From the NCBI GenBank assembly GCA_947501045.1, contig CANMUI010000013.1, positions 1 to 49,367 of the forward strand: a stretch of 49,367 nucleotides of DNA. The letters run 5' to 3'. The position numbers and the translations under genes are program-made. Below are positions 41,061 through 49,290 of this stretch, in pieces. How positions within the stretch are numbered: the stretch's first letter is position 1; each line of letters opens with the position of its first letter. This stretch comes from an uncultured Psychrobacter sp. GTDB lineage: Bacteria; Pseudomonadota; Gammaproteobacteria; Pseudomonadales; Moraxellaceae. The notes below the pieces were generated by a model. It saw only the letters and a program-made list of their open reading frames with translations, was not told the origin of the DNA and made no database searches.

Positions 41061-42400
41061 AAGGTCGCCTGCGTAGCGTTACTGTTAGCAGCATTAGTAT
41101 TAGTAGCAGTATCAGCAACCTCAACTACCCGTACCAAGTCACCGTCATTTAAAAAGCTACCGCCTTGCTTGACCAGTTGGCTAGCTTCAGGTAGCGGCTC
41201 TATAAGGGCCACATTTTCGCCAATACGCTCCCCTAGACTCACACGCTGCTGCAAAATGCGCCCGACCGTCTTACCGTCTTGGGTGGTGATATTGGTGACG
41301 AGCATGACGTAATCGTAACCATCGTTGCTGACGATAGCCGTATTGGGTACCGTTTGTAGGTTCTCGCTACCGAGTAGAAATTCGCCCGTTTGATACATGC
41401 CGGCACGCGCCGCTGGGTTATTGGCTAAGCTGGCATAAATAGTAATTTGGCGATTGTTATCGGCAGTTGGCGCTATACGGCGCACCTCACCCATGACCGC
41501 TTGATCTTGCGGCAGATTTACTTGCACAGGCGTACCCACGTTGATCTGGCTGACAAGCTTGGGATCGATATCTGCGCGCCACTCCAAAACACCGTTTTTG
41601 ATAATGGTAAATAGCGGCTCACCTCCTGCCACCATACCCACCTCAGCTATCTTTTCACTGATAATACCGCTGACAGGAGCAATGACTTCGGCATTGTTAA
41701 GCGTTAATTGCTGATTGCTCAAACGTGCTTTAGCCGCTTGTAGTGACGCTTCAGCACGCAGTTTTGAGGTGCGATAACGATCCGCTTCTTGACGGCTTAT
41801 TGCATCTATATCAAGCAGCGGTAGTACACGCGCCGCATCAGCACTGGCATTAGCAAGGGTAGCTTCCGCTTCGGCTACATCAGCTTGTGCTTGTAGTATT
41901 TGCTGCTCCATAGCATCGGTATCAAACACTGCCAAGACTTGACCTGCTTTAACCTGCCCTCCTTCTTCAACCAATACTTGCTCAATAGCGACGCCGTTGA
42001 CCTTGGCACTGACATTAGCGATATCTTTGGCTGCAATCACACCATCAGCTGTCAAAGTATTACCGATACTACCTTGGCTTGGCATGATGGTTTCTACCGA
42101 TAGGACAGACTGTTCAGTAACCGCGCCATCAGCTGACGTACTAGTCGCTGTGCTCGTACTCACAGGCTGCTGATCCCCAGCTGTCACCTCACTACTGCCC
42201 CAATATCTACCGAGCAGAACACCGATTACTAGCATAGCTATCAATACCGGAATAAGCCACGGCGGCATCTTAGAGACAGGTTTGTTGGCTACTTCAGATT
42301 GGCGGTAGGGTGGCAGCTCAGATTCAGAAGAGGTCTGAGGGTTGATGCTAGGCTCAGTAGTAGACGCTTGCTTATTATCAGGGCGTTCAAGGTCACTCAT
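41057..42400 (-). CDS. RND efflux periplasmic adaptor (membrane-fusion protein)
   Basis: A 447-residue membrane-fusion protein. A cytoplasmic Pro/Ser/Thr-rich leader precedes an N-terminal helix PWLIPVLIAMLVIGVLLG (about residues 48-65), then a lipoyl half-motif (ANVSAKVNGVAIEQVLVEEGGQVKAGQVLAVFD), a coiled-coil hairpin (about 160-230), the second half lipoyl (NNAEVIAPVSGIISE) and the beta-barrel and membrane-proximal domains. This is the usual layout for an RND adaptor. The start at 42400 is used because the longer frame needs TTG. A TTGACG-N16-TACAAT promoter lies about 80 bp upstream. Start-stop overlap with the pump gene gives coupled translation. Confidence 0.93.
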   Translation of the reverse strand: MSDLERPDNKQASTTEPSINPQTSSESELPPYRQSEVANKPVSKMPPWLIPVLIAMLVIGVLLGRYWGSSEVTAGDQQPVSTSTATSTSADGAVTEQSVLSVETIMPSQGSIGNTLTADGVIAAKDIANVSAKVNGVAIEQVLVEEGGQVKAGQVLAVFDTDAMEQQILQAQADVAEAEATLANASADAARVLPLLDIDAISRQEADRYRTSKLRAEASLQAAKARLSNQQLTLNNAEVIAPVSGIISEKIAEVGMVAGGEPLFTIIKNGVLEWRADIDPKLVSQINVGTPVQVNLPQDQAVMGEVRRIAPTADNNRQITIYASLANNPAARAGMYQTGEFLLGSENLQTVPNTAIVSNDGYDYVMLVTNITTQDGKTVGRILQQRVSLGERIGENVALIEPLPEASQLVKQGGSFLNDGDLVRVVEVADTATNTNAANSNATQATL

Positions 42401-42481
42401 AATCGGTCTCAATAGATAAGTACAGTAATAGCATACCGCTCATCACAAATAAAAAAGCTAAAAACAAGGAAGGTGTTGAAT

Positions 42482-42509
42482 ATTGTAGACTATCTTACCG
42501 ATGCGTCAA
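42482..42509 (-). promoter_or_regulatory. Sigma70 promoter of the RND efflux operon
   Basis: Minus-strand TTGACG (42509-42504), 16-bp spacer, TACAAT (42487-42482). It lies about 82 bp before the adaptor ATG. A second TTGACGC copy further upstream and a GTCAA-N3-TTGAC dyad could be regulator contacts. Confidence 0.7.
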
Positions 42510-42675
42510 TTGTGCTACGTATCTGAGGCGTCAACTTTTGACCCTTACTGACCTGAATATCTGATCTACTTTATCGTTATTAATGTATGGGTTTTATTAT
42601 GTACTAACCATACCCTTACAGTTTAGTCTTGTGTTCTTAGGCAGGTTTGTTACCATGGAGTCATGATGTGGTTTA

Positions 42676-42703
42676 TTGACATAGTTAAGATTGCATCAAT
42701 ATT
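42676..42703 (+). promoter_or_regulatory. Putative promoter of the lysine-rich protein gene
   Basis: TTGACA (42676-42681) with AATATT (42698-42703) after 16 bp, ending 79 bp before the ATG. The -35 is perfect, the -10 four of six. Confidence 0.5.
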
Positions 42704-42782
42704 TGTTGATCTTTACTACTGTTAAAACGCTACGTAGCCTAGTACAGGCCAGCATTTTAAATTATAAATTAAGGAGTTTATT

Positions 42783-42974
42783 ATGGCTAACAAAGAAAAG
42801 GTAAAAGCGCTTAAGAATGAGATCAAAGAGACTAAAAACGAGATCAAAGAAGCCGAGAAAGAAATTAAGAAAGCAATGAAGAAGCAACAACAAAAACTCA
42901 AAGATCTCAAAAAAGACCTAAAGAAAGCTAAAAAAGAAAAACCTGAGAAAAAAGCTAAGAAAAAGGATAAATAG
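42783..42974 (+). CDS. Small lysine-rich coiled-coil protein
   Basis: A 63-residue protein, about 43% Lys and 20% Glu, with no aromatic residue or cysteine. Residues 5-47 keep a heptad-like pattern (ALKNEIKETKNEIKEAEKEIKKAMKKQQ) and predict one long amphipathic coiled coil. The tail KPEKKAKKKDK resembles histone-H1-like or AlgP-type C-termini. A strong AAGGAG lies eight bases before the ATG, an upstream promoter is visible and a near-perfect terminator follows, so it is an independent real gene despite its size. Nucleic-acid binding is plausible from charge, but I recognise no family. The reverse-strand frame is a shadow. Confidence 0.8.
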   Translation: MANKEKVKALKNEIKETKNEIKEAEKEIKKAMKKQQQKLKDLKKDLKKAKKEKPEKKAKKKDK

Positions 42975-43016
42975 GGTTTTTTCTAGCTGCGTTTTAAACT
43001 CATTTTTTGAGCACGT

Positions 43017-43053
43017 AAATCAGGACGGCACTAGCTGTCCTGATTTTTATTTT
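43017..43053 (+). terminator. Rho-independent terminator after the lysine-rich gene
   Basis: AAATCAGGAC (43017-43026) pairs perfectly with GTCCTGATTT (43037-43046) around a 10-nt loop and is followed by a T-rich tract (TTATTTTTTT). It begins 43 bases after the stop. Confidence 0.9.
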
Positions 43054-43173
43054 TTTATCATAAATTAACGTCAATTTTATATAATAAATATAACATGAGT
43101 GTGACAAGCACATACCATAATTACTATCTAATCTTGCTAAGCACTTTTTATGCATTAGTATTAAACATTGGTA

Positions 43174-45522
43174 TTAAGCATTGGTATAACGGCTGGCCTC
43201 CGGCATCCAGCGGTGGATGAGCTGGCTGACATCCGCTTTGCGCGTAGGGTCTGAGATTAAATGTTTAGCCAAGCGCTGGGCAATGGCAAATAGCTGCTCA
43301 TCACGGATCAAATCGGCTAAATAGTAGCCAACATTACCGGTTTGCCGCTTACCTAATAGCTCACCAGGACCGCGCAGCTCCAAATCTTTTTGCGCAATGA
43401 CAAAACCATCGGTACTATCGCGTAGTACGTTTAGACGCTCAATACCCGTTTCAGACAATGGCGTCTGATACAGCAGCACACAAAAGCTTTTGGTCGAGCC
43501 GCGCCCGACCCGTCCGCGCAATTGATGCAACTGTGACAACCCTAAACGCTCAGCATTTTCGATCACCATCAACGAAGCATTGGGTACATCGACGCCAACC
43601 TCAATCACTGTCGTCGCAATCAATAAATCAAGCTTGCCCGCTTTAAAATCTTGCATGACCACTTGCTTCTCAGCGGCTTTCATTTTGCCATGCACCAGTC
43701 CAATGCGAATGTCTAAGCGCTCATTTAAATCCTCATAAGTCGCTTCAGCAGCCTGTGCATCGAGCACACTAGACTCTTCTACTAGCGAGCATACCCAATA
43801 CGCTTGCCGCCCTGCCTCGCAGTTGATAGCGATGCGCTCAATGACCTCATTACGTCGATTGCGATCGATAGTGACCGTAGTAATCGGCGTGCGTCCGGGT
43901 GGTAACTCATCAATAATTGAGGTATCCATATCACCGTAGACACTCATCGCCAGCGTACGCGGAATAGGCGTTGCCGTCATAATCAGCTGATGCGGGGTGC
44001 TACCAGCAACGCCTTTATTAGTCAACGCCATACGCTGCTCAACGCCAAAGCGGTGCTGCTCATCGATAATCACCAAGCCCAATTTAGCAAACTGCACCTG
44101 CTCTTGAAATAGGGCATGAGTTCCGACCACGATCTGCACGCTGTTCTCGCTCACTGCTTCTAGCGCTTCGCGGCGCTGTTTGGCGGTTTGCTTACCAGCG
44201 AGCCAGCCTACACCCACGCCTAAGGGTTCAAACCACTGTTTAAAATTAAGCAGATGCTGCTCGGCCAAGATTTCAGTTGGTGCCATGACCGCCACTTGCC
44301 AGCCACTATCAAGCGCGTATCCTGCTGCCCCTGCAGCAACCAAGGTTTTGCCCGAACCAACATCGCCTTGTATAAGCCGCAGCATCGGAATAGAGATTGC
44401 CATATCCGCGGTGATATCTCTCATCACCCGCTGCTGCGCGCCCGTTAATTCAAAAGGTAGCGCGGCAAATAACTTATTGGTAAGCGCGCTTTTCAAGGCA
44501 CATTTGGGTGCTTTGTATTTATGCAGCTGCTGACGCCGATAGAGTAGGCTGAGCTGATGCGCGGTCAGCTCCTCAATAATCAAACGCTGACAAGCAGCAT
44601 GGGTACGCGCGGTTAGCTGAGTTAGTAATTTATATTGCTGAGCGGTATCAGTATAAGTGGGCGGCGTATGTAGCAGTACTAACGCCTCAAATATAGTTAA
44701 ATTATAGACGTTACTGTTGGCTGCTGTATTGATAACCGTATCGCTAGTTGTCGTATAAGCGCTGGGACTGGTTTTATGAACACTATTGCTATTATTATTA
44801 ATATCATTAACATCATTGTCTGGCACACTACGCGCCAGCGCTGAGAATATATCCTCAGAGTCGTCGTTATAAACCGATGATACTGTGGGAATAAAAGGCG
44901 CAAGCGGCAAATCAGCGACCACAGCAAAGTCGTCTTTATCAAATAGCGTCATGGGCAAACCTTGACTACGCACCGTTTGCAGCGCCAGCTTAATTAGGGT
45001 GCGTAGCTTATTTTGATGTAGACCTTTAACCGTTGGATAAATAGGCTGCAATCCGGTATTGGTCAGCACCGCACTATCGGTGATAATCTGATATTCAGGG
45101 TGGTGCATCTGTTTGCCGTAACGGCTAACTTTGACTTCACCAAACAACTGCAACTGGCTGCCCAAGCTCATCGTTTGCATGAGGCCGCGATAAACCTTAA
45201 AAAAACGCAGAGACAAGGTAGCGCTACCATCATCTACGATTACCGTCATGCCGCTACGTTTATTATCAACGTGGACGATGCGACCAGTCACCAGTGCTGC
45301 TTGTCCATGCGCTATATCGCTGATAGCGACTAATCGGCTGCGATCCTCATAATCACGCGGCAGATGCAATAATAAGTCAAATATACGCACGATACCCAGT
45401 TGCGCGAGCTGCTCAGCCACTTTTGGTCCCACGCCGCCAAGCGCCGACACTGCCATATCCAGCGCTGAGGCAGACACATTATCTATAGGGTAACTTAGTA
45501 TTTGGCTTGCAGATGTTGGCAT
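43174..45522 (-). CDS. recG: ATP-dependent DNA helicase RecG
   Basis: A 782-residue helicase that reverses stalled replication forks and processes branched DNA. The N-terminal wedge/OB domain (VGPKVAEQLAQLGIVRIFDLLLHLPRDYEDR; GEVKVSRYGKQMHHPEYQ) precedes helicase motifs: Walker A GDVGSGKTLVA, DEQH box IIDEQHRFGVEQR, MTATPIPRTLAMS, and GRVGRG near the end. The usual length is about 690. An Asn/Ser/Asp-rich insertion at about residues 211-276 between wedge and helicase domains accounts for most of the excess and is probably a disordered linker. Start at the ATG at 45522, with AAAGG upstream. The longer frame would start with TTG. Confidence 0.96.
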   Translation of the reverse strand: MPTSASQILSYPIDNVSASALDMAVSALGGVGPKVAEQLAQLGIVRIFDLLLHLPRDYEDRSRLVAISDIAHGQAALVTGRIVHVDNKRSGMTVIVDDGSATLSLRFFKVYRGLMQTMSLGSQLQLFGEVKVSRYGKQMHHPEYQIITDSAVLTNTGLQPIYPTVKGLHQNKLRTLIKLALQTVRSQGLPMTLFDKDDFAVVADLPLAPFIPTVSSVYNDDSEDIFSALARSVPDNDVNDINNNSNSVHKTSPSAYTTTSDTVINTAANSNVYNLTIFEALVLLHTPPTYTDTAQQYKLLTQLTARTHAACQRLIIEELTAHQLSLLYRRQQLHKYKAPKCALKSALTNKLFAALPFELTGAQQRVMRDITADMAISIPMLRLIQGDVGSGKTLVAAGAAGYALDSGWQVAVMAPTEILAEQHLLNFKQWFEPLGVGVGWLAGKQTAKQRREALEAVSENSVQIVVGTHALFQEQVQFAKLGLVIIDEQHRFGVEQRMALTNKGVAGSTPHQLIMTATPIPRTLAMSVYGDMDTSIIDELPPGRTPITTVTIDRNRRNEVIERIAINCEAGRQAYWVCSLVEESSVLDAQAAEATYEDLNERLDIRIGLVHGKMKAAEKQVVMQDFKAGKLDLLIATTVIEVGVDVPNASLMVIENAERLGLSQLHQLRGRVGRGSTKSFCVLLYQTPLSETGIERLNVLRDSTDGFVIAQKDLELRGPGELLGKRQTGNVGYYLADLIRDEQLFAIAQRLAKHLISDPTRKADVSQLIHRWMPEASRYTNA

Positions 45523-45593
45523 CAAAAAACCTTTGCAAAATGACTCTGAAATTGATAACTGATACTAGATAATGTGCTATCTAAAATGCTAGT

Positions 45594-45617
45594 AACTATA
45601 ACTATAACTATAACTAT
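45594..45617. repeat. Hexanucleotide tandem repeat (AACTAT)x4
   Basis: Four perfect AACTAT copies followed by AATTATAAT, 71 bp upstream of recG and 100 bp upstream of the patatin-like ORF, in the divergent gap. Unit changes would alter promoter spacing if a promoter straddles it. Confidence 0.8.
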
Positions 45618-45716
45618 AATTATAATAACTGCATCGTATTTAGCATTGTGTTTAGTATTATAACTGACAATATAGCTCATTATGTTAGGCTATTTATATT
45701 TTGCAATGGAACTTTT

Positions 45717-46778
45717 ATGCTGACCTCTCTGCGCTTTTTTACTTTTTTGATAAGTCTTGCGCTTACGAAAGTTTTTTTTATTACCAATTTTTTTGACACT
45801 AAGCATCAGGCAGCTACCTTGTTACGCCTAAGCTTACTAGGTGTACTGGCTATTTTTGTCAACGCTTGTAGTAGCTTGACGCCCAAAACCTCAACACCCC
45901 TACAACCTAGGATAGAAAAACCAAGCGTGGCGCTTGTGCTAGGCGGCGGCGGCGCGAAAGGTTTTGCTCATGTTGGGGTCATAAAAGCGCTAGAAGAAAA
46001 TGGTATCACCCCGACAATAGTAGTCGGCACTAGTGTCGGCAGCTTGGTTGGTAGCTTGTATGCCAGCGGCTACAGCGCAGCCGATCTTGAGCAGTTGGCA
46101 CTGACCACACCCGATAGCGCACTCACCGACTTTACCTTGTCCAACCAAGGGTTTATCGAAGGTATTAAGCTTAAAAACTTTATCAATGCTAAGGTTAATG
46201 GACAGCTGATAGAAGATTTCCCGATCAGCTTTGCCGCCATCGCGGCTGAAAAAAATACTTTGAAAAAGGTCGTATTCACTCAAGGGGACGCCGGACTGGC
46301 GGTGCAAGCATCTTGTAGCGTGCCCAATATTTTTATCGCACCGCGAATCCCTGAAAAGGTTGGCAAAAAATATATCGACGGCGGCGTAGTCAGCTTAGTT
46401 CCTGTAGACAGCGCCTACGACTTAGGCGCTGATATTGTTATTGCTGTCGATGTGACCGCTTCTAGTCCCGCTCAAAAAATCTCTATTAATAGTATCTTAC
46501 CTGCTGTCACCTCATTAAGTAGTTTTTGGGCACTACTTGAAAATAACTTTATCCTGAACGTTAATAGCAATGCGCCAAGCAAAAATGTAGTATCAATGCC
46601 TGCTGAGCGTCAGCGTGCAGATATTGTTATTATTCCTGAGGTCGGCCACATCAGCTCACTAGATACCAGCCAGCGTAGCACGCTTATTAAAGCGGGTACA
46701 GAAGCTACTATTCCTCAAATCAAAGCTATTAAGCAACTGATCACAGACAAAACGTATAGCAAATACACTACTCTTTAG
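45717..46778 (+). CDS. Patatin-like phospholipase, lipoprotein
   Basis: A 353-residue patatin-fold acyl hydrolase with the RssA/NTE-like layout. The oxyanion loop GGGGAKG, the nucleophile elbow GTSVGS (Ser) and the catalytic Asp in IDGGVV are all present, so it should be an active serine hydrolase on phospholipids. The N-terminus is odd: a hydrophobic stretch (SLRFFTFLISLALTKVFFITNFF), then LLRLSLLGVLAIFVNAC, whose Cys51 fits a lipobox. Starting at the TTG at 45819 would give an ideal short lipoprotein signal instead. The ATG at 45717 has only a weak ribosome site. An outer-membrane or periplasmic lipoprotein location is inferred. Confidence 0.87.
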   Translation: MLTSLRFFTFLISLALTKVFFITNFFDTKHQAATLLRLSLLGVLAIFVNACSSLTPKTSTPLQPRIEKPSVALVLGGGGAKGFAHVGVIKALEENGITPTIVVGTSVGSLVGSLYASGYSAADLEQLALTTPDSALTDFTLSNQGFIEGIKLKNFINAKVNGQLIEDFPISFAAIAAEKNTLKKVVFTQGDAGLAVQASCSVPNIFIAPRIPEKVGKKYIDGGVVSLVPVDSAYDLGADIVIAVDVTASSPAQKISINSILPAVTSLSSFWALLENNFILNVNSNAPSKNVVSMPAERQRADIVIIPEVGHISSLDTSQRSTLIKAGTEATIPQIKAIKQLITDKTYSKYTTL

Positions 46779-46813
46779 CAAAACTTTTGTTCATTGTGCT
46801 TAAAGCAACGTCA

Positions 46814-46850
46814 AAAAAAGCACTGGCATTATCCTATGCAGTGCTTTTCT
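46814..46850. terminator. Bidirectional terminator between convergent genes
   Basis: AAAAGCACTG (46816-46825) pairs with CAGTGCTTTT (46839-46848) with an inner CAT/ATG pair, A-rich before and T-rich after. It serves both the patatin-like gene (plus) and the secreted-protein gene (minus). Confidence 0.85.
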
Positions 46851-46873
46851 CTTAACCATATCAAAAGCTGGCC

Positions 46874-47503
46874 TTATTTAACTTTGGCGCGATATTGTAC
46901 TTTTACCGTATCGTTGAGGCCGACATCGTCAATATCCCAGCGCACTGCTTTGTAGTACTCTAGAGGAATCTCTTGTAATTGATTGTCAACTTTACCGCGT
47001 AGTGGCATACGAGCAAAAGTATTACCATCAGCGCTACCATACGGGAAGTCAGGAGCTACCACACGCAGCAGCTCTACTTGCTCAGGGATAGTCAAAGTGA
47101 CCGTCATTTTGCGTACCCGGTCGCTATTGGTATTAGTAAAAAACCCTTGATACTCTACAATATTGCCCGGCTGCAAACGAGTATCTGCGGTTACCGGAAC
47201 CAAAGTTTCTTGTCCATTAGGATCAACGCTAACCAAAGAAGCGGTAATCTTACTGTCAATCGCCTCTACACTTGAATTGGTATTATTGTTACTGGCTGCA
47301 GATACGTTGTTCAAGCTACCAGTATTAGTTGCCGCTGATTGCATAGCAGCCGCATTGTTATCAAGTGCAGGCTCCGGTGTTGGTAGCGCGGCAGATGCCT
47401 TTGTAGCCACTACTGCCCCGATAAGCGTACCAGCAACCACTTGAAACAAGCGATGACCTGTCCAAGCCGCAAAAGGATTGGCTAAATGGTTTATTTTTTT
47501 CAT
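46874..47503 (-). CDS. Secreted protein of unknown function with DUF11-like domain
   Basis: A 209-residue protein with a Sec-type N-terminus (FQVVAGTLIGAVVATKASA, cleavage about residue 38). A low-complexity Asn/Ala/Ser linker (about 45-82) precedes a beta-rich region LVPVTADTRLQPGNIVEYQGFFTNTNSDRVRKMTVTLTIPEQVELL, which resembles the DUF11/conserved-repeat beta-sandwich found in surface proteins. No catalytic motif or anchor is visible, so it is periplasmic or released. It is convergent with the patatin gene and shares its terminator. A tandem 14-bp repeat lies just upstream. Confidence 0.65.
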   Translation of the reverse strand: MKKINHLANPFAAWTGHRLFQVVAGTLIGAVVATKASAALPTPEPALDNNAAAMQSAATNTGSLNNVSAASNNNTNSSVEAIDSKITASLVSVDPNGQETLVPVTADTRLQPGNIVEYQGFFTNTNSDRVRKMTVTLTIPEQVELLRVVAPDFPYGSADGNTFARMPLRGKVDNQLQEIPLEYYKAVRWDIDDVGLNDTVKVQYRAKVK

Positions 47504-47923
47504 GATGTTCGTTATTCCTAGTTAAAGTGTCGGTAATACGGTACTGATTAAACGGTATTGATTAAAGGTATCTTGCATTTTTTATTACAAGACTCTACTA
47601 ACCTTCCAAAATTGATGATCTAGCAAAAGTATAGTTAAACAAGGATGTAATTAAACATATATACAGTCGAATCCATCATTTTTGATGAAACAGCACTTAG
47701 CATAGCAAAAAGCTTTTATAGGTATAATAACCCCGTGTTTAGGTTGTGTATATAGCGTCCCGTCTCTATATCTTCATTAAAAATATCAAAGCAAATAGCT
47801 AAAATAAAAAGATAGCTCATATCGATGATTTTTGCTATGGTAAATCCTTAGTATATAAAAACAAGTATCTAAAAATATTTTTATCCTCCATCTTTTACTA
47901 TACCTACTATTATTGCCTTTATT
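47504..47923. other. 420-bp divergent gap upstream of argA
   Basis: AT-rich. It holds the tandem 14-bp repeat at 47538-47565, a TATAAT at 47723-47728 about 195 bp before argA, and AAAAATATTTTT (near 47873) just before it. No clear ArgR box was found and no further gene is called. Confidence 0.6.
47538..47565. repeat. Tandem 14-bp direct repeat
   Basis: ACGGTACTGATTAA (47538-47551) is followed immediately by ACGGTATTGATTAA (47552-47565), with AGGTAT after. It lies 35 bp upstream of the secreted-protein start. Paired 14-mers can be binding sites for a dimeric regulator, but this is only a possibility. Confidence 0.75.
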
Positions 47924-49246
47924 ATGACTACTAGCGCTATGCCCAAGATCAATCCTGAATACGTCCATTGGTTCCGTAACTCTGCGCCCTACATCAATAC
48001 GCATCGCGGCAAAACCTTTGTGATTATGTTTGGTGGTGAGGCCGTCAACCACCCCAACTTTAACACGCTTATCCACGACTTTGCTTTACTACATAGTTTG
48101 GGTATCAAACTAGTGTTGGTACATGGGGCGCGCCCGCAGATTGAAAAAAACTTAGCAGAGATTGGTGTCACCTCGCCGCTACATCAAGATATTCGAGTGA
48201 CCCCGCGTGAGGCAATGCCGTCCATTTTGCAAGCGGTCGGCGCAATTCGCCTACAGATCGAAGCGCAGCTGTCGATGGGGCTTGCCAACTCCCCAATGTA
48301 CGGTTCACGCATTGACGCGGTGTCTGGCAACTTTGTCACTGCCCGCCCTTATGGTATCCGTGACGGTATCGATTATCAGATGACAGGCGAGGTGCGCTCA
48401 ATAGATGTCGATGCTATTAAAAACAACTTGCTCCACGATCATATTGTGATTTTGGGTTCGATGGGCTACTCGGCAACAGGTGAAGTCTTTAACCTATTAG
48501 GAGAAGACGTAGCCTTGAGTGCTGCTGTGGCATTGGGCGCTGACAAGCTGATTTTCTTAGGTGAAGAAGCCGGTATCAACGATAACGATCGTCTGCTTAG
48601 TGATATGATTCCCAACGAAGTAGATCGTTTCTTGCGAGAACGTGATCTAAGCAACGAAATCAACTACTTTTTGTACTGTGCCAGTCAAGCTTGTCGTCAA
48701 GGCGTACATCGCACTCATATCATCTCCTATGCTAAAGATGGAGCGCTACTCGAGGAGCTGTTCACACGTGATGGTTCTGGTACGCTGATCAGTCATGACC
48801 CTTATGAAGAGATTCGCCATGCCGATATCGACGATGTAGTCGGATTGATTGAATTGCTCAAGCCGCTCGAGGAGCAAGGTATTTTGATTAGTCGTTCACG
48901 TGAGCGCTTAGAACAAGAGATCGATAATTATAGCGTGATTGAGCGTGATGGTATGATTTTAGGCTGCGCTGCCTTATATCCGCTGGGGGCGGATAGCGCA
49001 GAAGTGGCTTGCGTAGCGATACATCCTGAGTATCGTAATGGTAGCCGCGGTGCCGACCTGCTTGCCTTTTTAGAGCAGCAAGCACGCAGTCATGGACTAC
49101 ACAAGCTGTTTGTATTGACCACGCGTACGGCGCACTGGTTTGTAGAACAAGGGTTTGCTGAGACTGATGCTGATGCCCTACCAGAAGCTAGACGCGAAAG
49201 ATATCATAATGGTCGTAATTCTAAAGTCTTTCAAAAAAAGCTATAG
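47924..49246 (+). CDS. argA: Amino-acid N-acetyltransferase ArgA (N-acetylglutamate synthase)
   Basis: A 440-residue classical bacterial NAGS, first step of arginine synthesis. An amino-acid-kinase domain (residues about 20-290; FVIMFGGEAVNHPNF, LVLVHGARPQIEKNL, LSMGLANSPMYGSRI, FNLLGEDVALSAAVALGADKLIFLGEE) is fused to a GNAT domain (about 295-440; ADIDDVVGLIELLKPLEEQGILISRSRE, CVAIHPEYRNGSRGADLL, LFVLTTRTAHWFVEQGF). The kinase-like half normally binds the feedback inhibitor arginine. Length is standard. The ribosome site is poor, and a second in-frame ATG is five codons later. It is the last gene before the right IS end. Confidence 0.96.
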   Translation: MTTSAMPKINPEYVHWFRNSAPYINTHRGKTFVIMFGGEAVNHPNFNTLIHDFALLHSLGIKLVLVHGARPQIEKNLAEIGVTSPLHQDIRVTPREAMPSILQAVGAIRLQIEAQLSMGLANSPMYGSRIDAVSGNFVTARPYGIRDGIDYQMTGEVRSIDVDAIKNNLLHDHIVILGSMGYSATGEVFNLLGEDVALSAAVALGADKLIFLGEEAGINDNDRLLSDMIPNEVDRFLRERDLSNEINYFLYCASQACRQGVHRTHIISYAKDGALLEELFTRDGSGTLISHDPYEEIRHADIDDVVGLIELLKPLEEQGILISRSRERLEQEIDNYSVIERDGMILGCAALYPLGADSAEVACVAIHPEYRNGSRGADLLAFLEQQARSHGLHKLFVLTTRTAHWFVEQGFAETDADALPEARRERYHNGRNSKVFQKKL

Positions 49247-49273
49247 AACTATATTTTAGACAGTCAGTTCCAT

Positions 49274-49290
49274 AAAAAAAGCTCTCATAT
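49274..49290 (+). terminator. Probable 5' arm of the argA terminator, split by the IS
   Basis: Seven A (49274-49280), GCTCTC (49281-49286) and ATAT lie 27 bases after the argA stop and abut the IS end. The expected 3' arm GAGAGC plus T-run is absent, presumably displaced beyond the inserted IS. Confidence 0.4.

Larger units (their letters stand above)
42401..42782. other. 382-bp divergent gap between the RND adaptor and the lysine-rich gene
   Basis: Contains the sigma70 promoter of the RND operon (42482-42509), direct copies of TTGACGC on the minus strand about 30 bp apart (ending near 42509 and 42537), a GTCAACTTTTGAC dyad near 42530, and the putative plus-strand promoter at 42676. No other gene is seen. 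Confidence 0.6.

Noticed and set aside
42722..42910. Hydrophobic 62-codon minus-strand frame opposite the lysine-rich gene
   Set aside because: It is the antisense of lysine/glutamate codons, which always yields Phe/Leu/Ser-rich peptides.
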